Shown here one piece after another: positions 1-4,317 of a DNA stretch of 16,145 nucleotides. The stretch's first letter is position 1. Each line of letters opens with the position of its first letter. The DNA comes from Patescibacteria group bacterium (GTDB lineage: Bacteria; Patescibacteria; Microgenomatia; Levybacterales; UBA12049), in the NCBI GenBank assembly GCA_023379465.1, contig JAMCTM010000039.1:1-16145 (forward strand), in the 5' to 3' direction. Under the pieces are notes generated by a model. It was not told the DNA's origin. It worked only from the letters and a program-made list of their open reading frames with translations, and searched no databases. A program made the position numbers and the translations under genes.

Positions 1-7
1 CCACCCT

Positions 8-229
8 TCAGATATTAGAAACACGCGCCTCCATATGAATAGTTGAACCCCTGCCAATTTTTATTCCGGACAGACGATAAAAGAAACGGCGGAATAAGTG
101 AGACGGCGTGTAGCCAACAACATAATGAAGAAACATCAGCCAAAATTCCAGCATTACAGTAAAAAATCTGTTTTTTACTTTTATTTTTATCTCTTTTCCC
201 GATAGCTCTTGGCCTGTTCTATCCTTCAT
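8..229 (-). CDS. N-terminal fragment of a hexapeptide-repeat (LbH) acyltransferase, possibly broken
   Basis: The 73 residues match the entry region of left-handed beta-helix O-acyltransferases (WcaF/maltose-acetyltransferase type). There is an amphipathic, hydrophobic N-terminal stretch (about residues 22-40), then the pre-helix signature 'RRFFYRLSGIKIGRGSTIHM' leading into the first hexapeptide coils. Family members are usually 170-230 residues, so the in-frame TGA at 8-10 comes far too early. Only 7 bases lie beyond it, so the sequence cannot show whether this is a frameshift, a true nonsense mutation or an assembly error. The start is the ATG at 227-229, 40 bases after the GT4 stop, so it is probably co-transcribed with that glycosyltransferase. 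The inferred role is acetylation of a sugar in a surface glycan. Family assignment is fairly sure; integrity is not. Confidence 0.6.
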   Translation of the reverse strand: MKDRTGQELSGKEIKIKVKNRFFTVMLEFWLMFLHYVVGYTPSHLFRRFFYRLSGIKIGRGSTIHMEARVSNI

Positions 230-269
230 TTGCTTTAATGGTTAAAATTATTGTATCAAAATTCGTTTG

Positions 270-1436
270 TTATTTTTCCAAGACCTTTAATGTTTCCCGG
301 GCTGTTTTTTCCCAGCTAAATTTCTTAACCTGCTCAAGGCCTTTTTTAATCATTTTCTGTCTTAATTCGGAATCTCGAATTACTAATTCCAATTTATTAG
401 TGATATCCGAAATATTGTAAGGGTCAATATAAACTGCGGCATCTCCGCCTGCTTCCGGCAGACTTGAAACATTTGAGGTTATCACCGGGGCGCCATACTG
501 CATTGCCTCTAAAACCGGCAATCCAAACCCTTCGTAAAGGCTTGGCAAAACAAAACAAAGCGCGTTTTGATAAAATAGAGGCAACTCCCGATCGCTAACA
601 CTCTCTAAGAATCTAACCCGGCCCTCAACGCCAAATTTTTTTGGCGCTCTCAAAATTTCCTCCCACATCCAGCCCTTCTTACCCACAATTACCAAACTTA
701 GCTCTTTACTTTTTGTTTCTTGATTATTGATTTTTGAGAATGCCTCAACCAGACGCGCAATATTCTTCCTCGGCTGAAGTGTTCCGACGAATAAAATATA
801 TTCCCCGTTTATTCCATACTTTTTTCTCAGTTTATCCATGTCTGATGTTTGATATCTGATATCTGATATTTTTTTTATCCCCGGATAGGCAACTGCTACC
901 TTACCGCCCGAAATTTTATATGTTTTAATTATATCATTTCTCGTAGCCATGCTTATGGTCAGTATATCTGAGGCTTTCTTAATAGAATATCCGCCCCACC
1001 ATTTGAGCATAAAAAGGTCCTTCTTTGTAAAAAGATGTGGAAAATGAATGTAAGATAAATCCAGAATTGTTACTATAGACTTTTTGGGCGTATAGAAGGG
1101 TAGATAGTGGGTTGGGGAAAAAAATACATCAAGCCTTTTTCTATCGTTAAAAAGCTGTAGGGAAAGATCCGTTGCCGTCCATGGCCTGATCCTCTTTCTG
1201 ACAAAAACGTAGCTCCAAGCCTCGCTTTCCGCGGGCAAACCCATGCCTTGAGGGTTTAATCCTGAAGCTAAAGGCGGGATATAAATTTTGTACCTGTTTT
1301 TCTTATCCAGCTTAGCCAAGTTTAGCAAAAGCCGGAAACAAAACTCGCTGCTGCCGACTCTGCTTGGCAAGCCTGTTTTTTTATCAAATCCGAAACGGGG
1401 CACAACCGCCTCATATCCGTTAATTCCAATAGTCAT
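270..1436 (-). CDS. GT4-family glycosyltransferase, complete
   Basis: A 388-residue GT-B-fold glycosyltransferase of normal length. The N-terminal Rossmann domain spans about residues 1-185, with a glycine-containing loop after the first strand. The inter-domain joint is 'AVAYPG' at 181-186. The C-terminal domain carries '[10 protein letters not shown]' (216-225, basic nucleotide-phosphate contact R223/K224) and the EX7E element E302...E310 within '[15 protein letters not shown]' (298-312). It probably transfers a sugar from a nucleotide-sugar donor to a growing surface polysaccharide in the cytosol. The start is the ATG at 1434-1436; no Shine-Dalgarno sequence precedes it. The acyltransferase fragment follows 40 bases downstream. 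A heptamer repeat (841-868) encodes a short insertion just after the joint. Donor and acceptor cannot be read from the sequence. Confidence 0.9.
   Translation of the reverse strand: MTIGINGYEAVVPRFGFDKKTGLPSRVGSSEFCFRLLLNLAKLDKKNRYKIYIPPLASGLNPQGMGLPAESEAWSYVFVRKRIRPWTATDLSLQLFNDRKRLDVFFSPTHYLPFYTPKKSIVTILDLSYIHFPHLFTKKDLFMLKWWGGYSIKKASDILTISMATRNDIIKTYKISGGKVAVAYPGIKKISDIRYQTSDMDKLRKKYGINGEYILFVGTLQPRKNIARLVEAFSKINNQETKSKELSLVIVGKKGWMWEEILRAPKKFGVEGRVRFLESVSDRELPLFYQNALCFVLPSLYEGFGLPVLEAMQYGAPVITSNVSSLPEAGGDAAVYIDPYNISDITNKLELVIRDSELRQKMIKKGLEQVKKFSWEKTARETLKVLEK
720..740. repeat. degenerate heptamer tract
   Basis: Three consecutive 7-base units, TTGATTA, TTGATTT and TTGAGAA, lie inside the GT4 gene. 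They share the TTGA core seen in the stronger tracts elsewhere. On its own this could be chance in AT-rich DNA. Confidence 0.35.
841..868. repeat. heptamer tandem repeat (TCTGATA) inside the GT4 gene
   Basis: Four 7-base units in a row: TCTGATG, TTTGATA, TCTGATA, TCTGATA. In the minus-strand gene they encode the polar stretch DIRYQTSD (residues 192-199), right at the hinge between the two GT-B domains. Seven bases per unit means any single-copy change would shift the frame. Confidence 0.75.
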
Positions 1437-1452
1437 ACGGCGTAATTAAAGG

Positions 1453-1481
1453 TTGACAAAAAACAAATTTTGTGTTAAATT
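1453..1481 (+). promoter_or_regulatory. strong sigma-70-like promoter, plus strand
   Basis: A perfect -35 TTGACA (1453-1458), a 17-base spacer and a -10 TAAATT (1476-1481, 4 of 6 matches). Predicted initiation is near 1488. No plus-strand gene follows; instead a palindrome plus T-run begins at 1493. Confidence 0.55.
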
Positions 1482-1492
1482 GCCATTAACCT

Positions 1493-1524
1493 ACCCCGAA
1501 TACATGTATTCGGGGTCTTTTTTA
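1493..1524 (+). terminator. 24-base perfect palindrome plus T-run (intrinsic terminator, plus strand)
   Basis: Arms ACCCCGAATACA (1493-1504) and TGTATTCGGGGT (1505-1516) are exact reverse complements with no spacer, followed by CTTTTTTTA. On the plus strand this is a typical Rho-independent terminator. On the minus strand it is preceded by A residues and lacks a T-run. It sits directly against the stop codon of the NYN gene (1522-1524) and could also protect that transcript's 3' end. Confidence 0.7.
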
Positions 1525-2121
1525 TATCTTTTTTACAATATCCTCTAAATTAATCTCTACATACTCAATATTTTTTAATTCTTTTTTAAACTTCTTATTA
1601 CCAACTAAATTAATTATGAATGTTTTAAAATGAAAAATCCCTTGATACATAAGCTTATTTTGAAGACATAAGAGATACAATTTCTTTTTGTTGTAGGACT
1701 TTCTAATAGAAAATAGTGCCCGTAGAAAATCTGCGTCCCCTGAAAATAAATATGCTTCATGATATTTATCAAGGAACGCATAGGATATTATATCTGCCGT
1801 GAGCTTGACGTCTACTTCTTTTTCCTGGCCGCTTGTTTTTGACCTATAACCTCTAAAAAACGTAAGATTTTGTATAGATTTTACCGATCGATAAAATACA
1901 GCTTCATTTTTTAGATATGTTTTTTCTCTAGCTGTTGGCTTATTAGATTTCGGAGAATAAGAGGCATAAAAATAAATTCTATCAAATTTAATTCTTAAAC
2001 TTTTTTCTATTTCCCTTAAAAAGGCAGGAAAATTAATATATTTGTCAGGACCAAAAAGCTGAAATTGTCCTGCGTATAAATTAGTTCCGTCTATAAAAAG
2101 AAATATCTTATTGTTTTTCAT
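1522..2121 (-). CDS. NYN-domain (LabA/DUF88, PIN-like) putative endoribonuclease
   Basis: The 199-residue protein has all the landmarks of the NYN branch of PIN-like nucleases: 'FIDGTNLY' at 9-16 (D11, first metal-binding acid), 'KEVDVKLTADI' at 101-111 (D104, D110) and 'LFSGDADF' at 125-132 (D129, D131). These acids form the Mg-binding centre in the family, so an active RNA- or DNA-cleaving nuclease is expected. The substrate is unknown. The ATG at 2119-2121 overlaps the stop of the glycosyltransferase fragment upstream (ATGA), so the two are translationally coupled. The gene is strikingly AT-rich: by hand count 9 G/C of 60 at 1561-1620 and 18 of 60 at 1741-1800, against 26 of 60 at 2161-2220 in the neighbour. 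This suggests separate ancestry. Confidence 0.88.
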   Translation of the reverse strand: MKNNKIFLFIDGTNLYAGQFQLFGPDKYINFPAFLREIEKSLRIKFDRIYFYASYSPKSNKPTAREKTYLKNEAVFYRSVKSIQNLTFFRGYRSKTSGQEKEVDVKLTADIISYAFLDKYHEAYLFSGDADFLRALFSIRKSYNKKKLYLLCLQNKLMYQGIFHFKTFIINLVGNKKFKKELKNIEYVEINLEDIVKKI

Positions 2122-2651
2122 AATCCCGGATAAACAACGTTTAACTTATTTTTGTCAATTCCAAGAATTTGAACCGCGTCTTGCGCGGTTGATTCGGATA
2201 TGCAAAAAACAATATCCGATTCTTTTTTTACCCATTCCAGTTTTCTTTTCTGAACCGCGACGATTCTCTTATCGGTTTCGTTGGGACATCTGTAAACAAT
2301 TAGATCATAAAGGATGGTTGCTTTTTTCGCTCTTTGGGCAGGCGGCTCTGTCCAGTCGGAGGTAATAAAAATATCAACATCGCCGATAAACCATTCAATG
2401 GGGGCAATGTGTAACTTGTTCCATAATAAATCGAGGAGTTTCGGCGGGATTCTAAATTTTTTCATTATAATATTTGAATTTGATTGAGAATTGAGAATTG
2501 AGAATTGAGAATTATTTCTCAATGACGAAAAAAATAACACATATTCATTTTTCTTGTCTATCCGAAGCAGTTCACTAACAAGATTTTGAAGGTAATTCGC
2601 CACCCCTGTATTTTCGTAAGCTAACTGGCTGATGTCAATTCCTATCCGCAT
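2118..2651 (-). CDS. N-terminal half of a GT4 glycosyltransferase (C-terminal domain missing)
   Basis: The 177 residues are a GT-B N-terminal Rossmann domain. They start 'MRIGIDISQLAYENTGVANY', continue with 'LYDLIVYRCP' (114-123) and 'IVFCISESTAQD' (147-158), and end with 'KLNVVYPGL'. The last piece is the inter-domain joint found in the intact GT4 nearby as 'AVAYPG'. The UDP-sugar-binding half that should follow (about 190 residues with the EX7E motif) is absent; the stop TGA (2118-2120) overlaps the ATG of the NYN gene. The next codons in this frame reach TAG after eight residues, so simple readthrough restores nothing. It is probably catalytically dead unless it pairs with a C-terminal domain in trans. 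A heptamer tract (2484-2511) encodes the polar loop around residues 47-56. No Shine-Dalgarno sequence precedes the ATG at 2649-2651. Confidence 0.82.
   Translation of the reverse strand: MRIGIDISQLAYENTGVANYLQNLVSELLRIDKKNEYVLFFSSLRNNSQFSILNSQSNSNIIMKKFRIPPKLLDLLWNKLHIAPIEWFIGDVDIFITSDWTEPPAQRAKKATILYDLIVYRCPNETDKRIVAVQKRKLEWVKKESDIVFCISESTAQDAVQILGIDKNKLNVVYPGL
2484..2511. repeat. heptamer tandem repeat (TTGAGAA)4 inside the GT4 fragment
   Basis: Four perfect copies of TTGAGAA followed by TT. On the coding strand it is read as TTCTCAA repeats, giving 'NSQFSILNSQ'. The frame stays open through the tract in its present copy number. Confidence 0.9.
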
Positions 2652-2859
2652 AAATATCTTTTATAAGAAAAATAATAGACAAAAGGAGAAAACCGGCTCC
2701 GTAGTATACCAAACGCTCCGCTGTAAAAAAGATCCAAAATGAAAAAAGGGGAATGGATAAAATAAGAGACGCCAGTCCCGCAATAACCGCCCGCCTGGGG
2801 CTTCTTTTATAGAGAAGAAAGGCAAAAACCAACAAAAAGACTGCGTCTTGTAACTTCAT
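2635..2859 (-). CDS. small integral membrane protein
   Basis: The 74-residue protein has two to three predicted membrane helices (about residues 4-17, 23-45 and 47-66). A basic turn, 'YKRSPRR', follows the first helix, and the tail is short and charged. I recognise no family. It is first in a minus-strand operon and overlaps the glycosyltransferase fragment by 17 bases (stop TGA at 2635-2637, next ATG at 2649-2651). That suggests it is translated with the glycosyltransferase and may serve as a membrane partner in glycan assembly or export, which is inference from position only. The start ATG at 2857-2859 is the first in frame. Its 37-base divergent spacer is shared with the methyltransferase gene. 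Confidence 0.65.
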   Translation of the reverse strand: MKLQDAVFLLVFAFLLYKRSPRRAVIAGLASLILSIPLFSFWIFFTAERLVYYGAGFLLLSIIFLIKDIYADRN

Positions 2860-2876
2860 CTATTTATCTTTATAAT
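2848..2876 (+). promoter_or_regulatory. promoter of the methyltransferase gene
   Basis: TTGTAA (2848-2853), a 17-base spacer and a perfect TATAAT (2871-2876). Predicted initiation near 2883 gives only about 14 bases of leader before the ATG at 2897. The -35 lies inside the first codons of the divergent small membrane protein gene. Confidence 0.6.
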
Positions 2877-2896
2877 ACCCTTATCTTACCTTATTT

Positions 2897-3511
2897 ATGG
2901 CCAGAACTCAAACCCCCACGAACTTTATAAAGATGTCCAGCAATAACCCTCTTCAAAAATTTTTAATAAATAATTTCTATGCCTCTCTTATTTTAATTGT
3001 CAGGGATATCAACCCCCGGAAAATCCTCGACGTTGGAGCCGGAGAAGGCTTCACTCTCAACAAACTTAAAGAAAATCAACTTGGCAAAGAGCTGGAAGGC
3101 ATAGAATACACAAAAGAAGCAATCGCTCTTGGCAAAAAAATGTTTCCCCGGATTAAGATAAAACAAGGAACCGCCTATGAGCTTCCCTATCAAGACGAGT
3201 CTTTTGATTTAGTAATAAGTACAGAAGTCCTGGAACATCTTACCGACCCGCAGAAAGCGCTTAAAGAAATGTCCCGCGTCGGTAAAAAATATCTTTTATT
3301 AACAGTCCCCAATGAGCCATGGTTTACCATTCAGCGCATCTTAAGGGGCAAGAATCTTCTCCATTTAGGAGCGCACCCGGAACACATTCAGCACTGGACG
3401 CCTGGCGCCTTCAAAAAATTTCTTACAGGAAACGGCCTGAAAATAGATAAAGTAAGACTTCCCTTTGCCTGGACAATGATCCTTGCGGAGAAAAAATCCC
3501 CTAAGAGCTAA
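2897..3511 (+). CDS. class I SAM-dependent methyltransferase (Methyltransf_11 type)
   Basis: The 204-residue protein has a Rossmann-fold methyltransferase core. SAM motif I is 'ILDVGAGEG' (43-51). Then come 'GIEYTKEAIALGK' (68-80, with the acidic residue expected to bind the ribose), 'GTAYELPYQDESFDLVIST' (91-109) and 'EVLEHLTDP' (110-118). The C-terminal portion ('HPEHIQHWTPGAFKKFL') resembles the acceptor-side region of small-molecule or sugar-lipid methyltransferases. The substrate is unknown; a lipid-linked or glycan acceptor fits the neighbours. The ATG at 2897 agrees with the promoter at 2848-2876; an internal ATG at 2933-2935 (residue 13) is a possible alternative. No Shine-Dalgarno sequence is seen before either. 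It is a single gene on the plus strand between two minus-strand groups. Confidence 0.88.
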   Translation: MARTQTPTNFIKMSSNNPLQKFLINNFYASLILIVRDINPRKILDVGAGEGFTLNKLKENQLGKELEGIEYTKEAIALGKKMFPRIKIKQGTAYELPYQDESFDLVISTEVLEHLTDPQKALKEMSRVGKKYLLLTVPNEPWFTIQRILRGKNLLHLGAHPEHIQHWTPGAFKKFLTGNGLKIDKVRLPFAWTMILAEKKSPKS

Positions 3512-3530
3512 TTTAATAAAACAAATTAGC
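3507..3530 (+). terminator. possible weak terminator after the methyltransferase gene
   Basis: GCTAATTT (3507-3514) and AAATTAGC (3523-3530) form an 8-base-pair stem with an 8-base loop, overlapping the methyltransferase stop codon and followed by GATATTTTCG. The stem is AT-rich and the T-run short, so activity is uncertain. Confidence 0.4.
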
Positions 3531-3597
3531 GATATTTTCGTATTGAAATAAACGAATCGTTTACCTGCAAGAGGCAGTTAGTTATAAAATCCGACCC

Positions 3598-3620
3598 CTT
3601 CTTTCTTTTAAGAAAGAGGG
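3598..3620. terminator. hairpin between convergent genes, overlapping the antitoxin stop
   Basis: An arm ending TTCTTTCTT pairs with AAGAAAGAGGG around a TT loop: about 11 pairs, one of them G-T. It contains the antitoxin stop codon (3608-3610). On the minus strand a short T-run follows about ten bases later. It may act as a weak terminator for the toxin-antitoxin operon. Confidence 0.35.
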
Positions 3621-3892
3621 CCAAGGGTTTCTTCTTTAATCCTTTCCGACAAAAAGATCTTGACCAATGACTGATAAGGCACATCTTTTTTATTAGCAAG
3701 AGTCTTTAAGGCGGCTATCAGCGACTCAGGTAAACGAATTGAAACGGTCCTGGTAGATGGCTTGAGTTTGGGGAAAACCGGGTTAATCATCGCCCGGGTT
3801 ATATCAAAATAATCAGTGCTGTCATGAGTTGCCCAAAACTCTGCTTCTTCATCTTCACTTTTAAATTTAGGTATTGCTTTTAGTTTCTTCAT
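3608..3892 (-). CDS. CopG-type antitoxin of a BrnT toxin-antitoxin pair
   Basis: The 94-residue protein has the typical two-part build of CopG-like antitoxins paired with BrnT. An acidic N-terminal toxin-binding segment ('KFKSEDEEAEFWATHDSTDY', 9-28) is followed by a ribbon-helix-helix DNA-binding domain: strand 'TRTVSIRLPESLIAALKTLA' at 47-66, then 'PYQSLVKIFLSERIKEE' at 72-88. It should neutralise the toxin and, as a dimer, repress the operon promoter. Its ATG (3890-3892) overlaps the toxin stop (ATGA), so it is translated right after the toxin. This toxin-first order is usual for brnT operons. It ends inside a hairpin at 3598-3620. Confidence 0.9.
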   Translation of the reverse strand: MKKLKAIPKFKSEDEEAEFWATHDSTDYFDITRAMINPVFPKLKPSTRTVSIRLPESLIAALKTLANKKDVPYQSLVKIFLSERIKEETLGPLS

Positions 3893-4203
3893 TGCTGCTC
3901 ACCCCCTATTTGTTGGAACTCTGCCCTCTCTTTTTTACTTTGATCCCGAGCCGAGATAACCCTAATTCTGCTATCTCGTATTGTAAATATCATAAATATT
4001 AATCTCCCCTTATCTGTTTGTCCGTAGACCCTGTATCTTTCTTCCGTTCGAGAATGAGTTATATCTTTATTGACAATCAGTGGTTTATTAAAAAACACCG
4101 CCTCGCACTCTTTGTAATCAACGCTGTGCTTTTCAATATGCCCAACATTTCCTTTATCCCATTCAAAACCAATCGGCCCATCTAAATTTAGGCTGCCTCT
4201 CAT
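3889..4203 (-). CDS. brnT: BrnT-family (DUF497) ribonuclease toxin
   Basis: The 104-residue protein matches BrnT toxins, which are RelE-like mRNA interferases. It has 'GFEWDKGNVGHIEKHSV' (12-28), the central 'HSRTEERYRVYGQTDKGRLI' (50-69) and the C-terminal 'RDSRIRVISARDQSKKER' (76-93), with the arginines expected in the active site. It should cleave cellular RNA and halt growth when the antitoxin is lost. The ATG at 4201-4203 lies about 10 bases after the predicted transcription start, consistent with the promoter at 4220-4248. No Shine-Dalgarno sequence is visible. All family landmarks are intact, so the module is probably functional. Confidence 0.92.
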   Translation of the reverse strand: MRGSLNLDGPIGFEWDKGNVGHIEKHSVDYKECEAVFFNKPLIVNKDITHSRTEERYRVYGQTDKGRLIFMIFTIRDSRIRVISARDQSKKERAEFQQIGGEQQ

Positions 4204-4211
4204 ATCTCAAC

Positions 4212-4227
4212 TGTATATAATGATACA
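4212..4227 (-). promoter_or_regulatory. inverted-repeat operator candidate of the BrnT operon
   Basis: TGTAT and ATACA arms (4212-4216, 4223-4227), 6 bases apart, overlap the -10 box and the start region. A ribbon-helix-helix antitoxin bound here would block transcription, the usual autoregulation of such operons. Confidence 0.4.
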
Positions 4228-4248
4228 ATACAATTTCCTTCTTGTCAA
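4220..4248 (-). promoter_or_regulatory. promoter of the BrnT operon
   Basis: On the minus strand: a perfect TTGACA (4243-4248), a 17-base spacer and TATCAT (4220-4225). The predicted start is near 4213, leaving a leader of about 10 bases before the brnT ATG. Confidence 0.75.
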
Positions 4249-4317
4249 TCCTCCTAGTCCCACCCCACCTACGCTCTCATAGCCTTAAATCATAGTAGCA
4301 TGAGTAACTGGTACGAT

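Noticed and set aside
1493..1516. Palindrome as an integron attC site or transposon end.
   Set aside because: It is a simple perfect palindrome with a T-run. There is no R/L box structure, no second copy and no transposase or integrase in the window.
8..2120. TGA read as glycine (code 25 of Gracilibacteria/Absconditabacteria), which would extend the acyltransferase and the GT4 fragment.
   Set aside because: Reading through the TGA at 2118 gives only eight codons before TAG and no GT C-domain. TGA also ends brnT, the 74-, 89- and 748-residue proteins at sensible family lengths or overlap points, so it behaves as a stop.
3530..3600. Small hairpins in the methyltransferase-antitoxin gap (TTCGT/ACGAA, CTGC/GCAG) as a structured RNA.
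   Set aside because: Stems are 4-5 pairs, which is common by chance in such DNA.
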